Part shown: piece by piece, positions 43,172 through 55,471 of the stretch
Layout: every line of letters starts with the position of its first letter
Position numbering within the stretch: position 1 is the first letter of the stretch
Source: Clostridia bacterium
Lineage (GTDB): Bacteria; Bacillota; Clostridia; Christensenellales; Aristaeellaceae
DNA length: 64,000 bases
Assembly (NCBI GenBank): GCA_017512985.1
Contig: JAFWEJ010000017.1
Span: forward strand, 1-64,000
Direction of reading: 5' to 3'
Made by a program: the position numbers and the translations under genes
Notes under the pieces: generated by a model
Seen by the model: the letters and a program-made list of their open reading frames with translations, nothing else
The model's database searches: none
What the model was told of the DNA's origin: nothing

Positions 43172-43191
<20 letters not shown>
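43055..43191. repeat. Two copies of hairpin GGAGGCGT...ACGCCTCC
   Basis: Hairpins at 43055-43090 and 43156-43191 are almost identical: arms GGAGGCGT/ACGCCTCC and AGGATC/GATCCT. The second forms the last codons of carB. Between them lies a GC-rich spacer ending CGGGCTCCTGTAACATGGG, which also precedes the hairpin at 49788. Confidence 0.8.
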
Positions 43192-46375
<3,184 letters not shown>

Positions 46376-46446
46376 ATTGCTCTTCCTTCCGCAATCTCAA
46401 TCTGCGTGACTGCTCACCGGGCAGATCACTTGTTTCGATTGACCTC

Positions 46447-46486
46447 AGCTTAGACGAGATTCCCGCCACCGGCGGTCATCTAAGCT
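46447..46486. repeat. Nested hairpin element, copy 2, at the carA 3' end
   Basis: The outer stem is AGCTTAGA/TCTAAGCT and the inner stem CCGCC/GGCGG with an ACC loop. It overlaps the carA stop codon (46480-46482). The inner part and flanks match 16398-16435 while the outer stem differs but still pairs. Confidence 0.75.
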
Positions 46487-47541
46487 TCGCCCTCCTTCAT
46501 ATTTTCTACGAATCTGTCGAAAAGGATCGCTGTGTCGCGGGGACCGGATGCCGCTTCCGGATGAAACTGGACCGTGAAGCACTTCAGGTCCGGATAATCC
46601 ATGCCTTCGCAGCTTCCGTCGTTCGCGTTTTGGAAGGACTCCACGCCGATCCCCTTCAGGGAATCCGCCACGACCGCGTAGCCGTGGTTCTGGGACGTGA
46701 TATAGGTCCGTCCGGCATTCAGGTCCCGCACCGGCTGGTTGCCGCCGCGGTGGCCGTATTTCAGCTTGATGGTATCGCCGCCCAGGGCCAGCGCCGCCAG
46801 CTGGTGGCCCAGGCAGATGCCGAACACCGGCTTTTTGCCGATGATCTTCTTCAGTTCTTCAATGCAGAAGGCATTCTCCTTCGGATCCCCGGGACCGTTG
46901 GACAGCATGACGCCGTCCGCGCCGGAAGCAAGGATGGTCTCCGCGGTGGTCCGGGCGGGCCAGACGGTGACGGAGCAGCCGCGCTTCTGCAGGCTGCGGA
47001 TGATGTTGTGCTTGGCGCCGTAGTCGATCAGGGCAACCTTGCACTTCTCCTCACCGTCGGCCGGGAAGTCTTCCTTCACTTCCTCTGTGACGGAATCCAC
47101 GGCATTGGTGACCGCGTAGGCGCGGATCGCGCTGAGATCCGCCGGGACCTCATCACAGATCATGGCGTTCATGACGCCTTCCTCCCGCGTGATGCGGACG
47201 ATCTCCCGCGTGTCCACGCCGCACAGGCCGGGAATGCCCTTTGCCACCAGGTAATCGTTCAGCGGATAGGCGCTGCGGAAGTTGGAGGGTGTGTCGCACA
47301 GTTCCCGGACGATATAGCCGAAGAGCGTGCTGTTGCCTTCAAAGTCCTCCTCAATCACGCCGTAATTGCCGATCAGGGGGAAGGTCTGGGTGACAATCTG
47401 GCCGTAATAGCTCGGATCGGTCAGGGTTTCCAGATAGCCTTCCATGCCGGTGGTGAAGACCAGCTCGCCGATGCGGTCGACGTGCGCGCCGATGCGCTTG
47501 CCTTCAAAGACGGTTCCGTTTGAAAGTACCAGATAAGCCAT
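46480..47541 (-). CDS. carA: Carbamoyl-phosphate synthase small subunit (glutaminase)
   Basis: The 353-residue protein has the N-terminal CPSase domain (MAYLVLSNGTVFEG) and a class I glutamine amidotransferase. Its nucleophile Cys lies in VFGICLGHQLAALALGG (near residue 245), and the His/Glu pair in VQFHPEAASGP near 330. It frees ammonia from glutamine for CarB. GGAGGCATT precedes the ATG at 47541. The stop is TAG, showing that amber is a true stop in this genome. Confidence 0.96.
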   Translation of the reverse strand: MAYLVLSNGTVFEGKRIGAHVDRIGELVFTTGMEGYLETLTDPSYYGQIVTQTFPLIGNYGVIEEDFEGNSTLFGYIVRELCDTPSNFRSAYPLNDYLVAKGIPGLCGVDTREIVRITREEGVMNAMICDEVPADLSAIRAYAVTNAVDSVTEEVKEDFPADGEEKCKVALIDYGAKHNIIRSLQKRGCSVTVWPARTTAETILASGADGVMLSNGPGDPKENAFCIEELKKIIGKKPVFGICLGHQLAALALGGDTIKLKYGHRGGNQPVRDLNAGRTYITSQNHGYAVVADSLKGIGVESFQNANDGSCEGMDYPDLKCFTVQFHPEAASGPRDTAILFDRFVENMKEGEA

Positions 47542-47551
47542 AATGCCTCCA

Positions 47552-47575
47552 ATGAACAATGAATAATGAATAATT
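47552..47575. repeat. AT-rich iterated array between carA and argD
   Basis: ATGAACAATGAATAATGAATAATTA: tandem TGAATAA units, running into the argD stop. Confidence 0.7.
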
Positions 47576-48737
47576 AAATGTTGCAGGCGGCTTTGATCAC
47601 ATCACAGGCCCTGATGAGCAGTTCGTCCGGGATGTTCAGGGCGGGGAGCAGGCGGACCTTGTCCTTCGCGGTAAGGCAGAGGACGCCGTTTTCCATGCAG
47701 GCCGCGACGACTTCCGCGGCGGGCTTTGACGTCTTCAGGCCGATCATCAGGCCCAGGCCGGAGATGCTTTCAATGCCTTCCGCGCCTTCCAGCAGGCTCC
47801 GGATCAGTTCGCTCTTGCGGGTGACATCCGCCAGGAATTCATCCGTCAGCCGTTCCACAACGGACAGGGCGGCGGACGCGGCGACCGGGTTGCCGCCGAA
47901 GGTGGAACCGTGATCCCCGTATGAGAAGACGTCCTTCACTTTTTCGCCAAGCAGGGTTGCGCCCATGGGCAGGCCGCCGGCCAGGCCCTTCGCGGTGGAA
48001 ACCACGTCCGGCTGCAGGCCGTAATTCATATAGGCGTACATTTTGCCGCTGCGGCCGTTGCCGGTCTGGACTTCATCCACTATGAGTAGGATATCCTGCT
48101 CCTTCAGGTAAGCGGCCAGTTCCTTCGCGAAGGCAGGATCCAGCGGGATTACGCCGCCTTCGCCCTGCACGCACTCAATGAGGACCGCGGCGACGGTGCC
48201 GGAAGCGCAGAGCTTTTTCAGCGCATCCATATTCCCGGCGGGGAAGGAAGCGAAGCCCGGCGTCAGCGGCTGGTACAGTTCATGGTAATGTTCCTGCCCG
48301 GTGGCGGCCAGGGTGGTCAGCGTCCGGCCGTGGAAGCTGTTTTCCAGCGTCACGATCGTGGAGCAGGCGGGGCCTTTGTGCTCCGCTGCCCATTTCCGCG
48401 CCGCTTTGATGGTGCACTCATTGGCCTCGGCTCCGGAGTTGGAGAAGAAGACCTTCGCCATGCCGGTCTTTTTGCACAGCGCTTCCGCCAGCCTGGCGCA
48501 GGGAGAAGTATAGTACAGGTTCGACATATGCTGGAGGCTGTGGATCTGCTTTTCCACCGCAGCGATCCAGGCGTCGTCCGCAACGCCGAAGGAGGTTACG
48601 GCGATGCCGGAGCCCATGTCGATATATTCCTTGCCGTTCACGTCCTTCACCAGGGAGCCCTTGCCGCTGACGATCTCCACCGGGAACCGCTTGTAGGTTC
48701 CGGCGATGTAGGTTTTATCGAGGTCGAAAGTGTTCAT
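47574..48737 (-). CDS. argD: Acetylornithine aminotransferase
   Basis: The 387-residue protein is a class III PLP transaminase. FFSNSGAEANECTIKAAR is near residue 97, LIVDEVQTGNGRSGKMYAY near 213 (Asp binds the pyridine N), and the Schiff-base Lys is in STAKGLAGGLPMGA near 245. It converts N-acetylglutamate semialdehyde to N-acetylornithine. GGAGGAT lies upstream of the ATG at 48737. It sits between argB and carA in the arginine operon. Confidence 0.95.
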   Translation of the reverse strand: MNTFDLDKTYIAGTYKRFPVEIVSGKGSLVKDVNGKEYIDMGSGIAVTSFGVADDAWIAAVEKQIHSLQHMSNLYYTSPCARLAEALCKKTGMAKVFFSNSGAEANECTIKAARKWAAEHKGPACSTIVTLENSFHGRTLTTLAATGQEHYHELYQPLTPGFASFPAGNMDALKKLCASGTVAAVLIECVQGEGGVIPLDPAFAKELAAYLKEQDILLIVDEVQTGNGRSGKMYAYMNYGLQPDVVSTAKGLAGGLPMGATLLGEKVKDVFSYGDHGSTFGGNPVAASAALSVVERLTDEFLADVTRKSELIRSLLEGAEGIESISGLGLMIGLKTSKPAAEVVAACMENGVLCLTAKDKVRLLPALNIPDELLIRACDVIKAACNI

Positions 48738-48753
48738 AAAATCCTCCGGAGAA

Positions 48754-48779
48754 ATGAATAATGAATAATGAATAATTAT
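48754..48779. repeat. AT-rich iterated array between argD and argB
   Basis: Three and a half TGAATAA units in tandem; same type as at 47552. Confidence 0.7.
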
Positions 48780-48811
48780 ATTTTCTTGTTCCCGGCGATC
48801 GTCGCGGACGT

Positions 48812-49711
48812 TCACTCCCATCCGGCTTTACGATCATCTTCGGGAGATTCGCCTTTGGATACCATGGTGCCGGCGCCTTCGTCTGTGAGGAGTTCCATCA
48901 GGATGGAGTGGGGCACCCGGCCGTCCATGATGACCACGTTGCGCACGCCGCGGGACAGCGCCTTCGCGCAGCATTCCACCTTCGGGATCATGCCGCCGGA
49001 GATGATGCCGCTCTCGTACAGTGTGGGCAGCTCCTGCAGGGTGATCTCCGGAATCAGGGTGGAAGGATCGTTTTTATCCTTCAGCACGCCCGCGATATCC
49101 GTCATCATGATCAGCCTTTCGGCGCCCAGCGCGCCGGCGATATACGCGGCTGCGGTATCGCCGTTGATGTTGTAGGCGTTGCCGCTCTTGTCGCAGCCGA
49201 CCGTAGAAACGACGGGGATATAGCCCCGGTCCAGCAGGTCCGTTACCGGCTGGATATGCACCTTCTGGATTTCGCCGACATAGCCCAGGCGCTCATCCTT
49301 GACGCTGCACTGGAGCAGCCGCCCGTCCATGCCGGAGAGGCCAACGGCGCGTCCGCCCTTCATCTCCAGCAGGTTGACCAGCGTCTTGTTGATCTTGCCG
49401 GCCAGCACCATCTGGACGATGTCCATGGTTTCCTTGTCCGTGACCCGAAGGCCGTCCACAAACTCCGGTTTCTTGCCGAGTTTGTCCATCAGGTCGTTGA
49501 TCTCCGGCCCGCCGCCGTGCACCAGCACGATGCGCACGCCAATGAGCCACAGCAGGACGATATCCTCCATAACCTGCTGCTTCAGCTGGTCGTTGATCAT
49601 GGCGTTGCCGCCGTATTTCACGACGACGACCTTTCCGTTGTAGCGGCGGATGTAGGGCAGGGCGGCGGTCAGGACCTCGGCCCGCTCCATATTGGTCAGA
49701 TCACTGTGCAT
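48812..49711 (-). CDS. argB: Acetylglutamate kinase
   Basis: The 299-residue protein has the amino-acid-kinase motifs VVKYGGNAM (residues about 29-37), VLVHGGGPEIN near 65, and YNINGDTAAAYIAGALGA near 200. It phosphorylates N-acetylglutamate. An N-terminal helix (residues 1-22) is of the kind found in arginine-inhibited hexameric enzymes, so feedback control by arginine is likely but inferred. GGAGGAAA precedes the ATG at 49711. Confidence 0.95.
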   Translation of the reverse strand: MHSDLTNMERAEVLTAALPYIRRYNGKVVVVKYGGNAMINDQLKQQVMEDIVLLWLIGVRIVLVHGGGPEINDLMDKLGKKPEFVDGLRVTDKETMDIVQMVLAGKINKTLVNLLEMKGGRAVGLSGMDGRLLQCSVKDERLGYVGEIQKVHIQPVTDLLDRGYIPVVSTVGCDKSGNAYNINGDTAAAYIAGALGAERLIMMTDIAGVLKDKNDPSTLIPEITLQELPTLYESGIISGGMIPKVECCAKALSRGVRNVVIMDGRVPHSILMELLTDEGAGTMVSKGESPEDDRKAGWE

Positions 49712-49787
49712 AGTGTTTCCTCCTTGTGATCGTCGCTCCCGCTCTGCCTTCGCTGACGCTCGCCAGTCGCGGGCTCCTGTAACATGG

Positions 49788-49840
49788 GAACTGTTACCCA
49801 AATACCCATAAAGGGCACAGGTCAGAGATTTGGACAGTTC
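49788..49840. repeat. Hairpin element GAACTGT...ACAGTTC, copy 2
   Basis: Arms GAACTGT/ACAGTTC and CCAAAT/ATTTGG enclose ACCCATAAAGGGC. It lies between argJ and argB and is preceded by GGGCTCCTGTAACATGG as at 43136-43156. Confidence 0.75.
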
Positions 49841-49844
49841 CGCA

Positions 49845-51092
49845 TCACGTTCTGTAATCTCCGTTGATCTTTACGTAGTCGTAGGTGAGGTCGCAGCCCC
49901 AGGCGGTGGCTTCTTCCTGCCCCATGTTCATATCGCAGTCAAAGTGCACATCGTGCTCCGAGAGGATCTCCAGCGCCTTGTCCTCGTCAAACAGCTGCAC
50001 GCAGCCTTCCTTGTAGAAGCACACGGAACCGGATTTTCCGGTCATCGTGATCACGATCTTCGCCGGATCGAATTCCGGGCCGGCATATCCCAGCGCGCAG
50101 AGCACGCGGCCGCAGTTCGCGTCCCTGCCGTAGATCATGGCCTTGACCAGGCTGGACCCTGCCACGGAGCGGGCGAGGGTACGGGCGTTCTCTTTGGTGT
50201 CGGCATGGAATACACGGATCTCCAGCAGGTGTGTGGCGCCTTCACCGTCTGAGGCCATGAGCACGGCCAGGTCATGGCAGACGCTTTCGAGAGCGGTGTA
50301 AAACAGCTCATAGCTCTCATTCTCTTCGGTGATCGGCGCGTTGCCGGCCAGGCCGCTGGAGAAGAGCAGCAGGGTATCGTTCGTACTGGTGTCGCCGTCC
50401 ACGGTGATCATGTTGAACGTATCCTTAATGACCGCGCTAAGCGCCTTCTGCAGCAGTTCCGGCGAGATCGCGCAGTCCGTGGCCAGGTAGCCCAGCATGG
50501 TGCACATGTTCGGGTGGATCATGCCGGAACCCTTGCTCATGCCGCCGAGACGGACGGTGACCGTTCCGTCGCCGGAGACGGCGGGGAGGTCGAATTCCAC
50601 CGCGAATTCCTTGTTCACGGTATCGGTGGTCATGATCGCCTTGCTGGCATTGGTCGCGGCTTCCGCGGAACCGGACAGCGTGCCTGCCATGGCGGTGATG
50701 CCGGCGGTGATCCGGTCCAGCGGCACGTTCGGGCCGATGACGCCCGTGGAACCGACCAGCACGGAATCGGCAGGGACGCCCAGGACCTGCGCGGCGTGCT
50801 TCGCGGTTTCGCTGCACAGGCGCATGCCTTCCGCCCCGGTGCCGGCATTGGCGATGCCGGTGTTCACGACCACGGCGCGGGCAGGCTTGCCGCCCTTCAC
50901 GATCTCCATGTCCCAGAGTACCGGCGCGGCCTTCACCTTATTGGAGGTAAAGGTGCCGGCTACGGCGCAGGGCACATCCGTGAACAGCAGCGCCATGTCC
51001 TTCCGGTTCCGGTATTTGATGCCCGCCTCACAGCTAGCCGCTTTGAATCCCTTTGCGGCGGTGAATCCGCCCGCGATCTTACGAATCTTCAT
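49845..51092 (-). CDS. argJ: Ornithine acetyltransferase (bifunctional ArgJ)
   Basis: The 415-residue protein begins with the ArgJ opening GGFTAAKGFKAASCEAGIK. It carries the self-cleavage site KAIMTTDT (residues 151-158, where a Thr becomes the nucleophile), plus TMLGYLATDCA and GDTSTNDTLLLFSSG. ArgJ moves the acetyl group from N-acetylornithine to glutamate, recycling it; some forms also make N-acetylglutamate from acetyl-CoA. AGGAGACTGAC precedes the ATG. The upstream GNAT gene ends 1 base before it. Confidence 0.95.
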   Translation of the reverse strand: MKIRKIAGGFTAAKGFKAASCEAGIKYRNRKDMALLFTDVPCAVAGTFTSNKVKAAPVLWDMEIVKGGKPARAVVVNTGIANAGTGAEGMRLCSETAKHAAQVLGVPADSVLVGSTGVIGPNVPLDRITAGITAMAGTLSGSAEAATNASKAIMTTDTVNKEFAVEFDLPAVSGDGTVTVRLGGMSKGSGMIHPNMCTMLGYLATDCAISPELLQKALSAVIKDTFNMITVDGDTSTNDTLLLFSSGLAGNAPITEENESYELFYTALESVCHDLAVLMASDGEGATHLLEIRVFHADTKENARTLARSVAGSSLVKAMIYGRDANCGRVLCALGYAGPEFDPAKIVITMTGKSGSVCFYKEGCVQLFDEDKALEILSEHDVHFDCDMNMGQEEATAWGCDLTYDYVKINGDYRT

Positions 51093-51093
51093 G

Positions 51094-51573
51094 TCAGTCT
51101 CCTGTTTCAATAAAACGTGTGATGTTCTTCTCATTCAGCTCGAACTCGTAGTAGTTGACGTTTGTTTTCTTCGTCCAGCCGATCTTGTTCCAGAAGGCGT
51201 TCCCGGCTTCGTTGTTTGTGAAGGCGATCAGTGCGACCTTGTTGATGCCCATATACCGCAGCTGGTGCATGCAGAAGGCCACCATCTGGGTGCCGATGCC
51301 GCGGCGGCGGTATTCTTTCGCGACGCACACATGGTACAGCGCGCCCTGGCGGCCGTCCGATCCGCAGAGGATGGACCCGACGATCTTCTTTCCGTCCCGG
51401 GCCACCACGCTGGTGGTGGGATTCCGGGCGATGAACCTCTCGATGTCCTCCCGGGAGTCGTCCAGCGCGCGGATGCCGAATCCGCGGATGGTCATCCACA
51501 GGGCCCGGACGTCGTCGTAATCCGCCGGCGTCATCGGGACGATTGTGATTTCGGATAACTGCTGCTCGTTCAT
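51094..51573 (-). CDS. GNAT acetyltransferase inside the arginine operon
   Basis: This 159-residue protein has the acetyl-CoA loop YHVCVAKEYRRRGIGTQMV (RRGIG) near residues 80-98 and NNEAGNAFWNKIGW at 120-133. It overlaps argC by 4 bases and ends 1 base before argJ, so it is co-translated with both. The position suggests a part in arginine synthesis, for example a short N-acetylglutamate synthase priming the ArgJ cycle. It is much shorter than ArgA and lacks a kinase-like domain. Protein or antibiotic acetylation cannot be excluded. Confidence 0.85.
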   Translation of the reverse strand: MNEQQLSEITIVPMTPADYDDVRALWMTIRGFGIRALDDSREDIERFIARNPTTSVVARDGKKIVGSILCGSDGRQGALYHVCVAKEYRRRGIGTQMVAFCMHQLRYMGINKVALIAFTNNEAGNAFWNKIGWTKKTNVNYYEFELNEKNITRFIETGD

Positions 51574-52493
51574 TTAATCAGTCCTGTATCTTCGTCCAGT
51601 CCGAGGACGAGGTTCATGTTCTGGATCGCCGCGCCTGAGGCGCCCTTGCCCAGGTTGTCGAAGCGGGAAACCAGGAGGATCCGCTCCTCGTTGCCGAATA
51701 CGGAAACTTCCAGGTCGTCCCGTCCGGCGAAGGCGGAGGCGGAAAGGAAACCGCCCTCGTCGGTTCCTTCCGCGAAGCGGATCAGGCCGCCCTGATAATA
51801 TGCTTTGTATACTTCCTTAATCTCCTCAACGGAGGCGGAGGTATCCGCCGGGGTCAGGGGCACGGTGACCTCCATGCCGGCGTAATACGGCGCCACAATG
51901 GGGCAGAAGACGGGAGCATGGTCCAGCCCGCAGACCTTTGCCATTTCCGGCAGGTGCTTATGGGCCTGGCCGAGGCCGTACTGCCGCGGCGCCTGATACA
52001 GCGGATCCATGTCCGGCGATTCATACTCCGCAATCATCCTCTTCCCGCCGCCGGAATACCCGGTGAGGGAGAAGCAGGACAGCCGCACGTCCCTGCCGAT
52101 GATCCCCGCTGCCGCCAGCGGCGCCACCAGGGAGATAAAGCCTGTGGCGTGGCAGCCGGGATTGGCGATGCGCTTCGCCGCCTTCAGCTTTTCCCGCTGC
52201 CCGGCCAGCTCCGGCATGCCGTAGGTCCAGCCTTCAGCCACCCGGTGGGCGGTGGAGGTGTCGATGATGACGGCGTCCGGATCAGTCACAAAGGAAGCCG
52301 CTTCGATGGCCGCGGCGTCCGGCAGGCAGAGGAAGGAAACAGCGGCGCTGTTCAGCACGTCCGCCCGGGCGGCGGGATCCTTGCGCGTCTCTTCCGGCAG
52401 GACGATCAGTTCCAGGTCCTTCCGGCCGGAAAGCCGTTCCCGGATCCGCAGGCCGGTGGTTCCGGCGCTGCCGTCAATGAAAACCTTTGTCAT
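51570..52493 (-). CDS. argC: N-acetyl-gamma-glutamyl-phosphate reductase (short type)
   Basis: The 307-residue protein has the NADP loop VFIDGSAGTTGLRIRERL, the catalytic Cys in ANPGCHATGF (near residue 111), and GYSGGGKRMI. It is of the shorter class II ArgC form. It reduces N-acetylglutamyl phosphate to the semialdehyde. Its stop overlaps the GNAT start in a TCAT/ATGA arrangement. An ATGCACA array and a GC-rich hairpin lie between it and argG. Confidence 0.93.
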   Translation of the reverse strand: MTKVFIDGSAGTTGLRIRERLSGRKDLELIVLPEETRKDPAARADVLNSAAVSFLCLPDAAAIEAASFVTDPDAVIIDTSTAHRVAEGWTYGMPELAGQREKLKAAKRIANPGCHATGFISLVAPLAAAGIIGRDVRLSCFSLTGYSGGGKRMIAEYESPDMDPLYQAPRQYGLGQAHKHLPEMAKVCGLDHAPVFCPIVAPYYAGMEVTVPLTPADTSASVEEIKEVYKAYYQGGLIRFAEGTDEGGFLSASAFAGRDDLEVSVFGNEERILLVSRFDNLGKGASGAAIQNMNLVLGLDEDTGLIK

Positions 52494-52507
52494 GGGGGAG
52501 TCCTTTC

Positions 52508-52541
52508 AATGCACAATGCACAATGCATAATGCACAATGCT
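52508..52541. repeat. AT-rich iterated array between argC and argG
   Basis: AATGCACAATGCACAATGCA units in tandem with one ATAATGCACA variant; same as at 41697-41727. Confidence 0.75.
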
Positions 52542-52606
52542 TAAATATGAAACCATCCCGCCGGGCCGGAAGGGAGGGCGGGAGGCTGAGTAATCGCTCC
52601 TGAGGC

Positions 52607-53833
52607 TTATTTCTTTTCGTTCGCGGCGTCCACGAGGGCCTGGACCTTGGTGGGCAGTCCGAACAGGGTGATGAAGCCAGCGGAATCCTTCTGGTTGTAA
52701 TCGCTGGCGCCGAAGGTGGCGATGTCCTCGGAATAGAGGGAATAATCGCTCCATACGCCGGCCTTGATGATGTTGCCCTTGTACAGCTTCAGCTTCACCT
52801 TGCCGGTGACCTTCTCCTGGGTCTTGTCCACGAAGGCGGACAGGGCTTCCCGCAGGGGAGAGAACCACAGGCCGTTGTAGACCAGTTCCGCGAAGGTGAT
52901 GGACAGCTTCTGCTTTTCATGCATGGTCAGCTTGTCCAGGCACACGGATTCGAGCGCCTCGTGGGCCTTGTACAGGATGGTGCCGCCGGGAGTCTCATAC
53001 ACGCCGCGGCACTTCATGCCGACCAGCCGGTTCTCCACGATGTCGATGATGCCGATGCCGTTGGCGCCGCCCAGCTCGTTCAGCTTCAGGATGATGTTCT
53101 TGGCGGACATCTTCTCGCTGTCGATGGCTACCGGCACACCCTTTTCAAAGTCCAGGGTGACGTAGGTGGGAACGTCCGGCGCGTCGATGGGGGAAACGCC
53201 CATCTCCAGGAAACCGGGCTTCTCATACTGGGGTTCGTTGCCGGTGTCTTCCAGGTCCAGGCCTTCATGGCTCAGGTGCCAGAGGTTCTTGTCCTTGGAA
53301 TAGTTGGTTTCCCGGGTGATCTTCAGCGGAATGTTGTGCGCTTCGGCGTAGTCGATCTCTTCGTCCCGGCTCTGGATGTCCCACTCCCGCCAGGGGGCGA
53401 TGATGGGCATATCCGGAGCAAAGTGTTTCACGGCCAGCTCAAACCGGACCTGGTCGTTGCCCTTGCCGGTGCAGCCGTGGCAGATGGCGTCGGCGCCTTC
53501 CTTTTTGGCGATCTCCACCAGGCCCTTGGCGATGCAGGGCCGCGCGTGGCTGGTGCCCAGCAGGTAGTCTTCATAAACCGCGCCGGCTTTCATGGTGGGG
53601 ATGATGTAGTCATCCACATATTCTTCCGTCAGGTCCAGCACATACAGCTTGCTGGCGCCGGTCTTCAGGGCCTTTTCCTCCAGGCCGTCCAGCTCTGTGC
53701 CCTGGCCGACGTCGCCGGAGACGGCGATGATCTCGGGGTTGTTGTAGTTCTCCTTCAGCCACGGGATGATGATGGATGTATCGAGTCCGCCGGAGTAGGC
53801 GAGTACGACCTTCTTGATGTCAGCTTTATTCAT
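52607..53833 (-). CDS. argG: Argininosuccinate synthase
   Basis: The 408-residue protein is full length. [18 protein letters not shown] is the N-type ATP pyrophosphatase loop, followed by [15 protein letters not shown] near residue 118 and a citrulline/aspartate region with [17 protein letters not shown]. It condenses citrulline and aspartate. GGAGG precedes the ATG at 53833. It is the first gene of the operon, directly behind the ArgR-like box. argH and argF are not in the window. The frame extends upstream to 54223 but crosses the promoter and is not coding there. Confidence 0.96.
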   Translation of the reverse strand: MNKADIKKVVLAYSGGLDTSIIIPWLKENYNNPEIIAVSGDVGQGTELDGLEEKALKTGASKLYVLDLTEEYVDDYIIPTMKAGAVYEDYLLGTSHARPCIAKGLVEIAKKEGADAICHGCTGKGNDQVRFELAVKHFAPDMPIIAPWREWDIQSRDEEIDYAEAHNIPLKITRETNYSKDKNLWHLSHEGLDLEDTGNEPQYEKPGFLEMGVSPIDAPDVPTYVTLDFEKGVPVAIDSEKMSAKNIILKLNELGGANGIGIIDIVENRLVGMKCRGVYETPGGTILYKAHEALESVCLDKLTMHEKQKLSITFAELVYNGLWFSPLREALSAFVDKTQEKVTGKVKLKLYKGNIIKAGVWSDYSLYSEDIATFGASDYNQKDSAGFITLFGLPTKVQALVDAANEKK

Positions 53834-53849
53834 TGGGGGAACCTCCTTC

Positions 53850-53895
53850 TGCATGATTATGCAGGCAATATACACCTGCAAAATCCGCTTGTCAA
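53850..53895 (-). promoter_or_regulatory. argG promoter with overlapping ArgR-like box
   Basis: On the minus strand TTGACA (53895-53890) and TATATT (53872-53867) are exactly 17 bases apart. The palindrome TGCATAATCATGCA at 53863-53850 covers the expected start site and fits the ArgR half-site pattern (TGCAT/ATGCA). Bound ArgR would block initiation when arginine is plentiful. Further TGCA-rich half-sites lie near 53945-53968. Confidence 0.75.
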
Positions 53896-54211
53896 TAGGA
53901 AAACAATATAAATTCAAAAGAAATTTGCAGAAATACAGAAAATGTATATATGCAACACGATGTGCATAAACACAACAAATCATGAATGAAAGGGAGGGTG
54001 TAATTTTTTGGCAACTATGATATACTCTCATCAGAGATGGATACGCCGGAAGCTGACGCAGCAACAGGCCGGGATAATCATTGTACCGAATGAATATTCT
54101 TCCGGGCCGCTGAACAGGACATAATCCCGCACAGTAATATTCAACGGTTTTCACCGGGCGGGAATGAGCATGGACGGCGTATTGGATTCCATGGAAAAGA
54201 GGATGCTCATT
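53896..54211. other. Intergenic region between argG and the serine hydrolase
   Basis: AT-rich to 54010, with ATATGCA and GTGCATAAAC words that may be extra ArgR half-sites. The rest holds the leader of the serine hydrolase gene, with a possible promoter near 54000-54035. No gene is seen. Confidence 0.5.
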
Positions 54212-55408
54212 ATGCATACACATCAGGGATTTGCGCGTGTACTGAAAAGACTGCTGGCTGCTTTGTGCGTTTTTATGCTCCTGTTCGTTTCCGCGGCGTC
54301 AGGTGAATCTGACGCTTTCGACGAAAAGGTCCGCTCCATCTTTAAGAAGTACAAGACTTCGGGCGGGATGGTGCTGGCAGCGAAGGACGGGCAGATTGTG
54401 TATCAGCGCTGCTATGGCTGGGCCAACAAGCAGGCCAAGGAGCAAGTAACGCCGGAGACATATTTCAAGCTGGCATCCGTATCGAAACTGGTGACGGCGG
54501 TTTCCGTCATGAAACTGGTTGAAACGGGCCGCCTTGACCTGGACGAGGATATCGGGCATATCCTGGGATCCCCTGAATTCAATGCTGCCAGCGCAAAGTA
54601 TCCGAAACAGCCGATCACCGCCCGTATGCTGATGACGCATACAGCTGCCATCAATGACGGAAAAGGCGCTTTTGAAAAAATGACACCGCTCTCCGAAGCG
54701 CTGAATCCGAAAAAGAACAGAACCGGATCCGGATTCCTGGACAAAAAGCCGGGAACTCACTATAAATATTCAAATTTCGGGGCCGGTATCCTGGGGTGCA
54801 TCCTGGAGGCCGTAACAGAGGAACGCCTGACGGACGCCGCCAGGGAACTGGTATTTGACGATCTGGGGATTGACGCCGCATATGATCCCCATCTGCTGCA
54901 GGATCCCGACAAGATTGTTTCCACATACCGGGCAAACGGCAGTCTTCATATCACCCGGTCCTACCGGCTCAAGCAGCCGTACAGTGATAAGATCAACCTG
55001 GACAAGGACTATGACGAATCATACGGCGGATTGTGGATCAGGGGAGAAGACCTGTGCAAAATCGGCATCATGCTCTGCAATATGGGCGAAATCAACGGGA
55101 CGAGGATCCTGGAGGAGGATACGGTCCGTGAAATGCTGTCTTCCCAGCAGGGAAAGGAAGGCATCACGGCTGATTCCCCCTATGCGCTGAATGTTGAACG
55201 CGTAACCAACCTGCTGCCCGGAAAGACGCTGTACGGGCATCAGGGAATGAATGTGGGGGTGCTCTGCAATCTGTATTTTGATCCGGAGTCGCAGTTTGTT
55301 TTTGCGCTGCTGACAAACGGCTGCAACGTAAATTCAAAAGACGACCATATCTGCAAGCTGGCCAGGGACATGTTCAAACTGATGTGGAATACTTACGCTG
55401 GCGAATGA
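54212..55408 (+). CDS. Secreted serine hydrolase (beta-lactamase/esterase class C fold)
   Basis: The 398-residue protein starts with a signal peptide (residues 1-31, ending SAASGES). Active-site motifs of the PF00144 family are SVSKLV (Ser-X-X-Lys, near residue 92), YSNFGAG (Tyr-X-Asn, near 187) and GHQGMN near 345. It may be a D-alanyl-D-alanine carboxypeptidase or esterase; the substrate is not predictable. ATG at 54212 has AGAGG 9 bases before it; upstream in-frame ATGs lack one. The CHAP protein follows by 63 bases. Confidence 0.82.
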   Translation: MHTHQGFARVLKRLLAALCVFMLLFVSAASGESDAFDEKVRSIFKKYKTSGGMVLAAKDGQIVYQRCYGWANKQAKEQVTPETYFKLASVSKLVTAVSVMKLVETGRLDLDEDIGHILGSPEFNAASAKYPKQPITARMLMTHTAAINDGKGAFEKMTPLSEALNPKKNRTGSGFLDKKPGTHYKYSNFGAGILGCILEAVTEERLTDAARELVFDDLGIDAAYDPHLLQDPDKIVSTYRANGSLHITRSYRLKQPYSDKINLDKDYDESYGGLWIRGEDLCKIGIMLCNMGEINGTRILEEDTVREMLSSQQGKEGITADSPYALNVERVTNLLPGKTLYGHQGMNVGVLCNLYFDPESQFVFALLTNGCNVNSKDDHICKLARDMFKLMWNTYAGE

Positions 55409-55471
55409 TAATGCCAGACCGGGAAAGCGCATGACCCGGCCGTCCGGAGAAGACAGACCTGGAGAAAGAAA

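Noticed and set aside
51094-51573. Calling the operon GNAT gene argA.
   Set aside because: It is only 159 residues and lacks the amino-acid-kinase domain of ArgA; the role is plausible from position only.
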